From Lucinisca nassula (lineage: Eukaryota > Mollusca > Bivalvia > Lucinida > Lucinidae), in contig OY757017.1 in the NCBI GenBank assembly GCA_963580285.1, forward strand, positions 15,016,538-15,080,537: 64,000 nt of DNA. Reading direction: 5' to 3'. The translations under genes were made by a program, and so were the position numbers. Under the pieces are notes generated by a model. That model made no database searches and was not told the origin of the DNA. It saw only the letters and a program-made list of their open reading frames with translations. How positions within the stretch are numbered: the first letter of the stretch is position 1; each line of letters begins with the position of its first letter. Positions 51,951 to 63,350 of the stretch are shown one piece after another.

Positions 51951-52465
51951 CGAAGAATGTTAGGTACTTTTTCTTTTAAAATATGTGTATGTTGTGTAAA
52001 CTCTTCAGAAAAGTCTCATCGAGGCGATTCTAATGAGTATACACAACATAGAGTTGAAACAATGTGATAAAAAAAATCGTCATAAATTGTCCATTACGAA
52101 AACACGCCTATTCAAACATATTGAAAGTTTTACCTAAAAAAATTACAATTTCCAAATAAAATTAAATCAGATTTTTCATATTTATGCTCAAAACATAGAT
52201 TGTGGACCCTCACAAGAATACCCACAATGTATGTTTTCGAGCAGAAATAAGAAAAATAACGCAAACCTCTGTAAACCCCAGTTTCACTATATAAAAATGG
52301 GGGTTTAAGCGGGTCAAAATCATTTGATGTCCTTTACTTATAAGACCTCTCGCTGAATGTTAAAGGGTTATGTGAAACACGTGCGTCTTCCACCAAGATT
52401 TATTGGAACATCATTTACACAAAAGAAAGAAAAATAAAAAAAAAATGAAAGAAGAAACAAAATTT

Positions 52466-52537
52466 GTTTCCGCTGAGGATTGAACTCAGGACCTTCCGCG
52501 TGTTAAGCGGATGTGATAACCACTACACCACGGAAAC
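52466..52537 (-). tRNA. tRNA-Val(AAC), intact fold
   Basis: 72 nt. Perfect 7 bp acceptor (GTTTCCG/CGGAAAC), D arm with TAGTGGTTATCA, perfect anticodon stem TCCGC/GCGGA around TTAACAC, perfect T stem CTGAG/CTCAG. The minus strand continues AAATTTT, a Pol III terminator. It decodes valine GTT codons (and GTC/GTA/GTG if A34 is modified). Box A and box B are intact. Probably functional. Confidence 0.82.
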
Positions 52538-52689
52538 AGATGATGATACGAACACAATAAACCAAATTGTTTATCAATCTACTATGTTGTATTTAGTTGG
52601 TACTATTGGACGGTCAGCAGTCTATGTGCGGTATTTTAAGTCAGCGTGGAGTATAGTCAAAACTATTGCCACTCGGTAACACAATTTAG

Positions 52690-52905
52690 GTCATTTTTGA
52701 GAAGCTGCTTCCAATTTTGTGGGACTTTTACCAGACATTAAGATTAAATGACATCTTAAGCCTTAACGCCCAGTGAAACCGAATGGGTCTATATGCGTTG
52801 GAGGTCCGACTAACATCACTTTGCCTGGGCTGTCTTTGACCTTCTAGGCGGTTTACCAGTACTCATGTGCGGTCAGTTTCAGCTCTGCGGGGTTCAACAA
52901 TTTAT
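52690..52905 (-). mobile_element. Family D repeat, diverged
   Basis: GACTTTTACCAGACATTAAG, GGCGGTTTACCAGTACTCAT and GTTTCAGCTCTGCGG keep the family order, with many substitutions. Confidence 0.6.
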
Positions 52906-52974
52906 ATGCTCTAGCAGCTCAAAATACCACTAGACAATAGGCCCAGACAGGGAATAAAAATTGAAAATTTAAAA

Positions 52975-53600
52975 AATTAAATGCATCGGCCGGGAATCGA
53001 ACCCGGGCCGCCCGCGTGGCAGGCGAGCATTCTACCACTGAACCACCGATGCGGTGACGTTTTGCTCCCTTGGAGAAATGCATATGTCAATCAACTTTAT
53101 TAATCATTTATGTGTCGTTAACATGTATTGACAGATAGAAAGAAAGAGCTGTGTGACCAATGACATTAGCTTGTATTGAAGTTATAAAAGGCGATGACTC
53201 TGATCAGACGATTAGGAACAATGCCCATTCTATCAATATCCAGCCAGCACAAAACAGCGGGCAAGCGTTTGGAGTTCTGATAAGTTATAAGTGCACCATT
53301 CATTATATTTGGACATTTTCAAGCGCTTCAGCGATACGACAGCGATACGACAGCGATACGCCGTTGCCAAGTCGTATCACTGTCGGTCCGCCGTTGGCCC
53401 GGCATTCTTTGCTAGCTTGATGAATGTTTTGTCAATAATAATTATTATTTTTAAAATTAGAAATAATAACAATAATAAACAGGATGTGATCAGACCGTCT
53501 CTTCACGAGGGCGCACCATGATCCACATTGTTTGCAGAATTTTCTGAACCGGACCATAAGTGAAGAGACAAATTTAACTCAGACAGTTCATCACAAGATT
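52975..53600. repeat. Segmental duplication, copy 1 (partner 54090-54900)
   Basis: From the tRNA-Gly gene through TCAATCAACTTTATTAATCA, GGCGATGACTCTGATCAGAC and GATACGACAGCGATACG to CAGGATGTGATCAGACCG. The whole tract recurs 1.1 kb downstream. Copy 1 lacks the SINE found in copy 2. Confidence 0.85.
52983..53052 (-). tRNA. tRNA-Gly(GCC), intact fold
   Basis: 70 nt. Acceptor GCATCGG/CCGATGC, D arm with TTCAGTGGTAGAA, anticodon stem CTCGC/GCGGG around CTGCCAC, and T stem CCGGG/CCCGG are all complete. A T-run follows on the minus strand. Decodes glycine GGC/GGT. Essentially the standard animal tRNA-Gly(GCC). It is the only undamaged one of six Gly copies in the window. Confidence 0.9.
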
Positions 53601-53784
53601 ATTCTAATGAGTATACACAGCATCTCGGTGGGTCCGTAACAACATACTTATTGAAGACAGAATTAGAAAACAATCTTCCTGATTGACTAAATATAGTCAT
53701 TAGCCATTACGAAAACATGCCTATAATACATTGTAAATTGCATTGCCGAAAAAGAGAAAAAATAAAGATGAATAATTGTGATAT

Positions 53785-53880
53785 TTTTCTTATTTCTGCT
53801 CATAATATAGATTGTGGGTACTCGTTAGAACCACCTCATTGAGGCGCTTCTAACCAGTACCAACAACTATATGTTTAGCC
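53785..53880. repeat. Foldback element core (family F)
   Basis: ATTTTTCTTATTTCTGCTCA and ACTCGTTAGAACCACCTCAT with a diverged mirror arm (GAGGCGCTTCTAACCAGTAC). Confidence 0.75.
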
Positions 53881-54096
53881 CTATATATTGGGCTAATGAC
53901 TATATTTAATCAATCAGGAAGATTTTTTTCTAGTTCTATCTTCAACATGTATGCTGTTACGGACCCACCGAGATGCTGTGTATACTCATTAGAATAATCT
54001 TGTGATGAACTGTCTGAGTTAGACGACCTGATGCACCATTACGCTCAGTCTCGGCTTCGGAAATTGGCAGGGAATAAAAAGTGAAAATATAAAGTT

Positions 54097-54165
54097 GCAT
54101 CGATCGGGAATCGAACCCGGGCCGCCCGCGTGGCAGGCGAGGATTCTACCACTAACCACTGATGC
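54097..54165 (-). tRNA. tRNA-Gly(GCC)-like, damaged
   Basis: Duplicate of the intact gene with one base missing in the D arm and changes in the acceptor and anticodon stem (CGATCGG, GAGGATTC on the plus strand). Likely a pseudogene. Confidence 0.65.
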
Positions 54166-54525
54166 GGTGACACTGTTTTGAGAGTTTTGCTCTATAGAAC
54201 AAATGCATACATGTATGTCAATCAACTTTATTAATCATTTATCTGTCGTGAACATGTATTGAAAGATAGAAAGAAAGAGCTGGGTGACCAACGACATTCG
54301 CTTGTATTGAGGTTATAAAAGGCGATGACTCTAATCAGACGATTAGGAACAATGCCCATTCTATCAATATCCAGCCAGCACAAAACAGTGGGCCAACGTT
54401 TGAGTTCTGATAAGTAATAAGTGCACCATTCATTATATTTGGACATTTTCAAGCGCCTCAGCGATACGACAGCGATACGCCGTTGCCAAGTCGTATCACT
54501 GTCGGCCCGCCGTTGGCCCGGCATT

Positions 54526-54733
54526 TGGTTTGGGTTTTACGGCCCTTTCAAGATTATTTCACTCATATCGAGCCTATCAATTATCAGAGGTGGCCGAAAA
54601 CCGGAGTACCCGGAGAAAAACCACCTGACCTTCCGTTGCAGAACTTGGCGTCTCACATGTGACCACAGCGGTGAGATACCTAATGATCAAGAGTCAGCGC
54701 TCTTAACCACTAGGCCACGGAGGCCCGTATAAT
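54526..54733 (-). mobile_element. SINE with 13 bp TSD and known empty site
   Basis: TTGGCCCGGCATT occurs at 54513-54525 and 54734-54746, but once at the matching place in copy 1 (near 53395). Head and body match 51421-51641 in reverse. Confidence 0.9.
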
Positions 54734-54906
54734 TTGGCCCGGCATTCTTTGCTAGCTTGATGAATGTTTAGTCAATAATTATTTATTATTTTTATAATTA
54801 GAAATAATAATTAACAGGATGTGAACAGACCGGCTCCTCATGAGGCTCATCAGGATCCACAATGTCTGCAGAATTATCTGAACCGGTCCTTAAGTGCATG
54901 GAGAGA

Positions 54907-55085
54907 CAAGTGTGTGTGTGTGTGTGAATTCGGGTTTAACGTCGCTTTCAACAATTTTTCAGTCATATCACGACGGTGTCTGGTTGCGACAGGGAGCCAA
55001 ATGCTCACTTTTATATATAGTGCTGCCTCAATGAAGTATCATGTCCCAGACATATTACATGATACCACACCCAGTCACATTATCC
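54907..55085 (-). mobile_element. SINE tail half (family of 44008-44340)
   Basis: TGTGTGAATTCGGGTTTAAC to CCACACCCAGTCACATTATC. The tRNA head is absent. Confidence 0.78.
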
Positions 55086-55490
55086 ATCAAGAAACAAGAA
55101 AGTTGTTGACTGCGTTTAAGATTTGGACCCAATTTTCCACCTTTGACCTCTAAGTACGACATTGACCTTGGCGGCCTGGATTTTACGCGCGACACATTGG
55201 CTCATGATGGTGAACAATTCTCCCAAGTAATCAGAAATAAGAAAGTAATTGACTGCGTTTAAGTATCGGGCCATTTTTTGACATTTGACCTCTAAGTACA
55301 ACCTTGATCTTGAAGGTATGTACCTGGGTTTTACGCGCGACATATTGTCCTATGATGGTTAACATCTCTGCAAAATAATTTTAAAATCCATTCAGAAATA
55401 AAGAAGTAATTGACTGCGTTTAAGTTTCGGACGCACGAACGCATGCACAGACGGACGGACGGACAGGGGCAACTCGAAATGCCCCTTTCA
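55086..55490. repeat. Tandem repeat of about 175 bp with GACGGACGGACGG tail
   Basis: TTGACTGCGTTTAAG, TTTGACCTCTAAGTAC and TTTTACGCGCGACA recur, ending in ACGGACGGACGGACAGGGGC and the CCCCTTTCACCATTCTTCGA end. The same family occurs at 60990-61225 and 61925-62450. Confidence 0.8.
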
Positions 55491-55689
55491 CCATTCTTCG
55501 AATGGCGGGAGCATAAAAAGAAAGAAAACAGATCGTGTGCACTCGTTAGAGGTGGTTCTATCGTGCACTCACAATCTATGTCTTTTTATTATTTTTTTTT
55601 CTTTTGTGAATGTTTTTATTTTGGCTTCTTCTTTTGTGAAGAAAGACATAATTGAGCCAGCGCACGAAAAAAACCTACAATAAGACATC

Positions 55690-55880
55690 ATGTCATGATG
55701 TGCTCCCAGCGAAGACTCAGATCAGTCTGCGCATCCGCGCAGACTGATCAGAGCCTTCGCTGTGCGCTCTAAAGATAGCTAAGGGCCCATTGCTCCTTCA
55801 TGCAGCAAGAGAAGTCTCTGGTTAGACTATATTGATGCGCCGGCTGATCTGAGTTTTCGCTGGGCGCACATGTAAATAGT
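55690..55880. mobile_element. MITE family M
   Basis: GTGCTCCCAGCGAAGACTCA...GCCGGCTGATCTGAGTTTTC; the same middle as 48525-48740. Confidence 0.78.
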
Positions 55881-55884
55881 AAGA

Positions 55885-56050
55885 GTGGGTGAGTGAGTTT
55901 TAGTTTTGCGTCCCACCAACAGCTAAGGTCATACGGAGACGGGACCTCGGTTTAAAGACTCATCCGAAAGTCTGTAGAAGCCCGGGATCGATCCTGCGAT
56001 CCCTGGTTTACAAGGCGAGTAGCGTAACCACTACACCACGGAGGCTTCTA
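55885..56050 (-). mobile_element. tRNA-Thr-like SINE, uninterrupted
   Basis: Reference copy for the split element at 51293-51950. The tail (plus strand) opens GTGGGTGAGTGAGTTTTAG and the head ends CACCACGGAGGCTTCTA. Confidence 0.68.
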
Positions 56051-56254
56051 AAAATTGTAAGAAATACTGTGGCCCGGCTCATATTATTTTGCATTGGCGT
56101 GTTATCGTAATGTTGAAAACAAGTCCACTGAATTAACTGTAACAGTTCATGATTTATTTTAAAAAATGAGCCGGATTGTTTAACATACATGTACTTTCTG
56201 CGCAGAAGTCAAGAGAGTTAAAAACAATCTAATAAAATAATCTAAATAAAGAAT

Positions 56255-56326
56255 GTTTCCGCTGAGGATTGAACTCAGGACCTTCCGCGTGTTAAGCGGA
56301 TGTGATAACCACTACACCACGGAAAC
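56255..56326 (-). tRNA. tRNA-Val(AAC), intact fold
   Basis: Identical in all stems to 52466-52537. The 5' side shares CGCATGNTTTCATCGC with other Val copies, so the copies spread with flanking DNA. Downstream on the minus strand there is only a TTT run, so termination is less certain. Confidence 0.78.
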
Positions 56327-56384
56327 GCATGCTTTCATCGCCACAAATAAATTGAGATGACATTTAAACAGGTACTGAGTTGAT

Positions 56385-57015
56385 TTGATTTGAGGTTCAA
56401 CGTCCCCGTCAACACTGTAAAGGTCATTTTGGAGACGTTGCTTCCAATTTTGTGAGACTTTTACCAGACATTGAGATGAAATGACATCTCAAGCCCTGCC
56501 GCCCAATGAAACCAGGGTTTATAAGCAAGGACGGGCCGACTCGCACCGCTTTGCCAGGGCATGCTTAGATCCTCTAAGCGGTTTACGAGTATTCGTGTGC
56601 GGGTCGGTTTCAGCTCTACGTGGAAGCACCATGCAGCCCAAGTACTAAGTTGGTACCTCGGTTCGCTTTGCCTGGGCAGGCTTGGAGCCTTTATGCAGTT
56701 TACCAGTACTCGTGTGCGGGTCGGTTTCAACTCTGCGTGGAAGCATCATGCAGCCCATGTACTGAGTTGGTACCTCGGTTCGCTTTGCCTGGGCAGGCCT
56801 GGAGCCTTTATGCAGTTTACCAGTACTCGTGTGCGGGTCGGTTTCAACTCTGCGTGGAAGCATCATGCAGCCCATGTACTGAGTTGGTACCTCGGTTCGC
56901 TTTGCCTGGGCAGGCTTGGAGCCTTTATGCAGTTTACCAGTACTCGTGTGCGGGTCGGTTTCAACTCTGCGTGGAAGCATCATGCAGCCCATGTACTAAG
57001 TTGGTACCTCGGTTA
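56385..57015 (-). repeat. Family D repeat whose end is amplified as a 117 bp tandem repeat
   Basis: After the family D body, the unit GGTTCGCTTTGCCTGGGCAG...CATGCAGCCCATGTACTGAG repeats at 56661, 56778 and 56895, almost without change. 117 is 39 codons, so several frames on both strands stay open; they are artefacts. Confidence 0.88.
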
Positions 57016-57037
57016 TATGTAATGGGCGGTTATCAGG

Positions 57038-57369
57038 TGAACTGGCTCGAAAATATGTCAATGGACATTCGTTCCCTAAACACATCCGGGAACTTTCGAG
57101 CTAGCACCATCGACAGGGGGTACATCTCGATGAATTTTATCACCAATTATTACTTTTGTAGCTACGTATTAAAATATCCAGTAAGAAATGATTTTCTTTG
57201 TTCCACGCTAGAAATGCATGGCTTGAGTATAAATGAACCTAAACTCTTTTACTACGGAACTGAAAATTTGTCAATCTCTGTCAACACGGAGAATTGGACC
57301 AATGATTTTCTTTTTGCCGTCAAATCTTCACCCTTGACACCCCCAGAAGCAATATCCCTTGTGAAATGA
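57038..57369 (+). other. Second copy of the ORF-bearing segment of 44997-45356
   Basis: Runs from GTGAACTGGCTCGAAAATAT to a shared stop after PEAISLVK. Open throughout, but continuous upstream with the 117 bp repeat frame, so no native start can be assigned. Confidence 0.35.
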
Positions 57370-57589
57370 AACCTGGAAAGTTTGAAGTAAGCACAAAAAA
57401 AAATGCGCCGAAAATACGTGACTTGCAACTTATGACATCACGAAAACACGACTATATCATTTTGACCCCGTTAAACCCCAATTTTTATATAGTAAAACTG
57501 GGGTTTACAGAGGTAAACATTATTTTTCTTACTTCTGCTCTAAAAATAGATTGTGAGTACTCGTTAGAACTGCCTCAATCTATATTTTC

Positions 57590-58200
57590 ATTTGGATGAA
57601 CAAGATGGCCACCAGAGATAAAATAGAAAAACCTTTAAAAGGCTTCTCCTCCTTAACCAGTTGATGGATTTGGAAAGTTTCAAAAGAATATTCCTTGGGT
57701 GACCCTCTACCAAAATTTCTCTAAGCATTCGGCTCTGATGGACAAGATGGCCACCGGAGCTAAAAATAGAAAAAAACCCTTTAAATGACCAGTGGATGGA
57801 TTTTGAAATAATTTCACAGGAATGTTTCTAAGGTGGCCTTATACCAAAATTGCTCAAATTGTTCTGCTCGGGTGACGAAGATGGCCCCCCGAGCTAAAAA
57901 TAGAAAAACCTTTAAACAACTTCTCCTTAACCAGTAGATGGATTTCGAAATAATTTTACAGGAATGTTCCTTACGGGACCCTCTATTAAAATTGCTCAAA
58001 CCATTCTGTTGGGATGAACAAGATGGCCACCAGAACTAACAATAGAAAAACTTTTCAACAACTTCTCCTGCTTAATCAGTGGAAGGATTTCGAATTAATT
58101 TCACAGGAAGTTTCCTTTGGCGACCCTCTTCCTGAATTTCTCAAACCGTTCTACTTGAAAGAACAAAATGGCCACCAGACCTAAAAATATAAAACCTCCT
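57590..58200. repeat. Tandem repeat of about 125-130 bp, four to five units
   Basis: AACAAGATGGCCACCAGA, AAAAATAGAAAAACCTTT, TTCTCCTTAACCAG and TTTCACAGGAATG recur in order, with a final unit near 58145-58290. Confidence 0.85.
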
Positions 58201-58719
58201 TGGGTCAACCAAAATTGTTCATACCCTCTACTTCACCATATATACCTACAATTTCATTTGAACAATATGGATCAGGTGAGCTTTCCAGGGCCATCATGGC
58301 CCTCTTGTTATTTATTATCTCAGTCAAAATGTGATGCGGAACCTTTTCTCGCTGAACTGCTAGAAGATCATGTAAAACCTTTCTGTAAGAACTACTTGTT
58401 TAAAGAACATGTGTAAGAATTGCCGTGTTGAAGTCTTAAGCAACAATATTAGTGACTATGAACAGTTTAGGTCAACCAAAGGTTCGAGTCACAAAAAATG
58501 TCACGGTTTTTACCAGAAAAGTAGCCGTTTTGGAGATGTGCAAAAAATGCACTTTGTCGCAAGGGCGTGTTATCGTAATGGTAGGGCTTGAGATGTCATT
58601 TCATCTCAATGTCTGGTAACTGTCCCACAAACTGTGAAGCAACGTCTCATAAATGAGCTTACTAGTGTTGCCAAACACACACACACAAAAAAAAAAAACA
58701 GACTTTTTCGTTTATTTGG

Positions 58720-59640
58720 TGTGTTCTTTGCTTCCAAAGGATCTAACTTCAGAACTTATTTATCTTCAATGCAGCTGGTATTGTGCCGTGTGGCGGCCGT
58801 AAAACGGCTCCCCGCACATCATCATAGTGCAGCTTATATTTTCTGGTCCTTTGGGATCATTGAGTTCATTTTGAAAATAGAGTTCTACTTAAGCCGGTGC
58901 TAGAGGGTGTGGCCGGTGTTGCACATTTCAGCTGGCGTTGTGCCGTGTGGCATATCATCATAGTGCAGATTAAATCATTGAGTTCGTTTTGAAAAGAGAG
59001 TTCTGCTTAAGCCGGCGTTAGAGGGCGTGGCTGTGTTGCACATTTCAGTACTGGTCATGAACAGACTCAATAAAACCGTGTCTGCTATTTTCGTATTTAG
59101 GGTATTCTTTGCTTCCAAAGGATCTAACTTCAGAACTTATTTATCTTCACTGCAGCTGGTGTTGTGACGTGTGACGGCCGTAAAACGTCTCCCCGTACAT
59201 CATCATAGTGCAGATTATGTCATTGAGTTCATTTTGAAAAGAAAGTGTTGCTTAAGGCGCTAGAGGGTGTGGCCGGTGTTGCACATTTCAGTACTGGTCA
59301 TGAACAGACTCAATAAAACCGTGTCTGCTATTTTCGTTTATTTTGGATATTCTTTGCTGCCAAAGGATCTAACTTCAGAACTTATTTATCTTCACTGCAG
59401 CTGGTGTTGTGCCGTGTGGCGGCCGTAAAACGTCTCCCCGCACATCATCATAGTGCAGACTATATCATTGAGTTCGTTTTGAAATGAGAGTTCTGCTTAA
59501 GCCGGCGTTAGAGGGCGTGGCTGTGTTGTACATTTCTGTACAGGACATGAACAGACTCAATAAAACCGTGTCTGCTTTTTTCGTTTATTTGGTGTATTCT
59601 TTGCTTCCAAAGGATCTAACTTCAGAACTTATTTACTAAC
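58720..59640 (+). repeat. Tandem array of units of about 240-270 bp (linker-module family)
   Basis: Units begin CTTTGCTTCCAAAGGATCTA and carry ATTTATCTTCACTGCAGCTG and CGTAAAACGTCTCCCCG. Four to five copies end beside the tRNA-Gly-like copy at 59799, just as the array at 45700-46345 ends beside that at 46464. Confidence 0.88.
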
Positions 59641-59798
59641 AGTCAAATTAAATCAAACATTAGGCATGGTCCGCCGCAAAGGATGAAAAGAGGGACGAAC
59701 GGGCGCTAAACTGGATCAATAGTTGGTTTAAAGAATGGGCGTCAAAACGAAACAATTTACGTGGAGGGATAAGTGTAATGGGGCAATACAAAATAAAA

Positions 59799-59867
59799 GC
59801 ATCGGCCAGGAATCGAACGCGGGGACGCGCGTGGCAGGCGAGCATTCTACCACTGAACCACCGATGC
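59799..59867 (-). tRNA. tRNA-Gly(GCC)-like, damaged
   Basis: Acceptor and anticodon arms kept. The T arm and variable region are altered (GAACGCGGGGACGCG on the plus strand). Pseudogene. Confidence 0.6.
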
Positions 59868-60205
59868 AGTTGTAATGTTTTATTTCAATCATGTACATTT
59901 AAATTGCATTTACCGTCATGATGTCAGCTGCAATTTATTTTTATGATCAATACCTTGGTAGTATAATGTTGATAATGAACGCCCCTTGTAAACCCTTTGT
60001 ATTTACAGGGATATACATTATTGTTTCTTATTTCGGTTTCAAAACATACACCTACATGTTTTAAAGTTGAGGCCGCCTCAAAGGGCACTCAAAACCTATA
60101 TTTGGAGCATTGATAAGAAATATATCAAATTTTCATCAGAAACAACGTTTTTTTTTTAAAAGAATGCACAATGTCACATGGGTGTGTCATGGTTTTGATT
60201 GGAGC

Positions 60206-60440
60206 CGGGGCACAGCATTTCCTGCAATTACCATGTGCGCCCAGCGGAGACTTAGATCAGCCTGCGCATCCGCGCAGTCTGATCAGAGTCCCCGTTGTGC
60301 GCCCTAAGGATAGGTAAGGCACCTATGCTCCTTCATGCAGCAAGAGAAGTCTCTGGTCAGACTTTATGGATGAGCAGGCTGATCTGATTCTTCGCTGGGC
60401 GCATTTGTAAATTGTAGGAAATGCTGTGCTCCGGCAAATT
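60206..60440. mobile_element. MITE family M, full length
   Basis: CCGGGGCACAGCATTTCCTG and AAATTGTAGGAAATGCTGTG are the inverted ends. The middle has GCATCCGCGCAGTCTGATCA. Confidence 0.84.
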
Positions 60441-60479
60441 TTATTATACATAATTACGTGACACTATTTCATCTTTGTC

Positions 60480-60930
60480 TTCATAATACATTACGATAAC
60501 ACACACACTCGTGCAACATCTCCAAAATGGCTACTTTTCTGTTGAAAATCTGTCATAGTTTTGTTATTTTTACTTCAAACATAGGTTATGGGCGCTCGTT
60601 AGAACCGCCTCATTAAGGCGGTTCTAACGAGTACCCACAACCTATGTTTTGGGCAGAAATAAGAAACATAATGTATACCCCCCGCAAACCCTAGTTTTCT
60701 CTATATAAAGTGGAGGTTAGAGGGTGTTAATTTCACGGACGTGTTAACGTGATGAAAAAAAAAGAAGCAATGGTCTACAAGAACAAAGTGTCGGCTTACT
60801 GTTCCAAAAAAAGGCAGGAATTTTTTATCCTCACACCGCATTTATTAACAAGCCCGTGAAATTAATACTCTTGGAAGCCTCACTTTAATGTACAGAAGAA
60901 CGAAATATACCAGGGTACGCATTTGGTTCA
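60480..60930. repeat. Family F element with hairpin core and CCCC hairpin
   Basis: A near-perfect core (GCTCGTTAGAACCGCCTCAT and mirror, about 60593-60632). AACCCTAGTTTTCTCTATAT...GTGGAGGTT and the ATTTATTAACAAGCCCGTG block follow. Confidence 0.85.
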
Positions 60931-60989
60931 CTTTTGAAAAAAAAAAAAAAAAAAAAAAACTAGAAATGCGTCCATAGGACACGGATGCC

Positions 60990-61225
60990 CCCGCCTGAAA
61001 ATATGTCTATGTTCGTATTCATCCATAGAAAACTTTTGACCGTGCTTAAGTTTTGGACCCTTTTTTTTTGACACTTGACCTCTACGTATGACCTTGACCC
61101 TGGATGTATGGACCTGGATTGTGTGTGTGACACATTGTCTCATGATGGTGGACATTTCTACAAAGTAATTTTAAAATCCATCCAGAAATATGAAAGTTTC
61201 AGACCCTTTTATTGACATTTGACCT
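60990..61225. repeat. Tandem repeat piece (family of 55086-55490)
   Basis: CATGATGGTGGACATTTCTA, ACTTGACCTCTACG and TTGACCTTGA-like words. Diverged. Confidence 0.65.
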
Positions 61226-61230
61226 CTAAG

Positions 61231-61925
61231 TTTATATTTTTGTTTTGGTCCTTTGAGATTAGCGTGAATATTCTGAGAAATCAGAAATATATTATTGGTT
61301 TAGACTCATATTCTAGACAGGTTTTTAATTATTTGGACCCCATTTTGATTTATATCAGTCTTTGAATCGACTGCCTGTTCGAAATTCGCAAAATTGCAGT
61401 ATGTTTCCCCTGGCTTTCTTTGCCAGATCATTACAGGGTCACTGATGAGGCTTTATTAGCCGAAACTACGTAGTATGACCAATCTTCTTTCTTATGAATG
61501 TTTTCATTGCTCTTAAAGGAACTCATTTTAGCTTTTTTATTTGCCTTCACTGCAGCTGGTGCTGTGCCGTGTGGCGGCCGTAAAACGTCTCCCCGTACAC
61601 CAACCATAGTGCAGTTTATATTTTAGTTTTGGTCCTTTGAGATTAGCGTGAATATTCTGAGAAATCAGAAACATATTATTGGTTTAGACTCATATTCTAG
61701 ACAGGTTTTAATTATTTGGACCCCATTTTGATTTATATCAGTCTTTGAATCGACTGCCTGTTCGAAATTCGCAAAATTGCAGTATGTTTCCCCTGGCTTT
61801 CTTTGCCAGATCATTACAGGGTCACTGATGAGGCTTTATTAGCCGAAACTACGTAGTATGACCCATCTTCTTTCTTATGAATGTTTTCATTGCTCTTAAA
61901 GGAACTCATTTTAGATTTTTATTTC
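61231..61925 (+). repeat. Near-identical direct repeat, unit 384 bp
   Basis: 61231-61544 and 61615-61925 differ at only a few bases. Between them lies the CTTCACTGCAGCTGGTGCTG linker, known from other arrays with different bodies. Confidence 0.88.
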
Positions 61926-62450
61926 ACGTTGAAGGTACTGACCTGGGTTTTGCGAGCAACACATCGTCTCATTATGGCGAACATTGCTGTCAAGTAATTT
62001 CAAAATCCATCAAAAAGCAAGAAAGATGTTGACTGCGTTTAAGTTTTGGACCATATTTTTGACCTCTGACCTTTAAGTACGACATTGACCTTGGCGGTAC
62101 CGACCTGGATTTTGCGCGCGACACATCGCCTCATGATGGTGAACATTTCTCCCAAGTAATTTCGAAATACATTCAGAAATAAGACAGTTATTGACTGCGT
62201 TTAAGTTCGGGGCCCTTTTTTGACATTTGACCTCTAAGTACAACCTTGACCTTGGAGGTATATACCTGGGTTTTACGCGCAACACATTGTCTTATGATGG
62301 TTAACATTTCTGCAAAATAATTTTAAAATCCATCCGGAAATAAAGAAGTAATTGACTGCATTTAAGTTTCGGACGCACGAACGCATGCACGGACGGACGG
62401 ACGGACAGGGGCAACACTATATGCCCCTTTCACCATTCTTCGAATGGCGG
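61926..62450. repeat. Tandem repeat of about 175 bp with GACGG tail
   Basis: Three units with TTGACTGCGTTTAAGTT and GCGCGACACATCG, ending ACGGACGGACGGACGGACAG. Confidence 0.8.
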
Positions 62451-62714
62451 GGGTATAAAAAGAAAGAAAACAGATCGTGTGCACTCGTTAGAACCAGCTC
62501 AACGAGGCGGTTCTATCGAGCACTCACAATCTATGTCTTTTTTGATTTTTTCTTTTGTGAATGTTTTTATTTTGGCTTCTTCTTTAGTGAAGAAAGACAT
62601 AATCAGATAATTGAGCCAGCGCACGACAACACCTACAATAAGACATGGGCGCCTAGCGAAGACTCAGATCAGCCTGCGTATTCTGTAATTTAAAAAAAAA
62701 AAAAGGAAAAGGGG

Positions 62715-63270
<556 letters not shown>

Positions 63271-63284
63271 CCCCAAAGCAGGCA

Positions 63285-63350
63285 AACCGTGTGGGCCCGG
63301 ATCGGGTGCTGTAGTATGTGGCGTCTGATCGGGGCCTGCACTGTTTGCAA
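63285..63350. repeat. Hairpin MITE (GATCAGACGC family), diverged
   Basis: GTGTGGGCCCGGATCGGGTG and GTCTGATCGGGGCCTGCACT around a TGTGGC-type loop; TGTTTGC closes it. Confidence 0.6.

Larger units (their letters stand above)
54090..54900. repeat. Segmental duplication, copy 2, with a SINE inserted
   Basis: Homologous to 52975-53600 except for the 208 bp SINE and its target duplication. Confidence 0.85.

Noticed and set aside
56561..57022. Plus and minus ORFs with repeated 39-residue units
   Set aside because: Artefact of the 117 bp tandem repeat, open in several frames on both strands.
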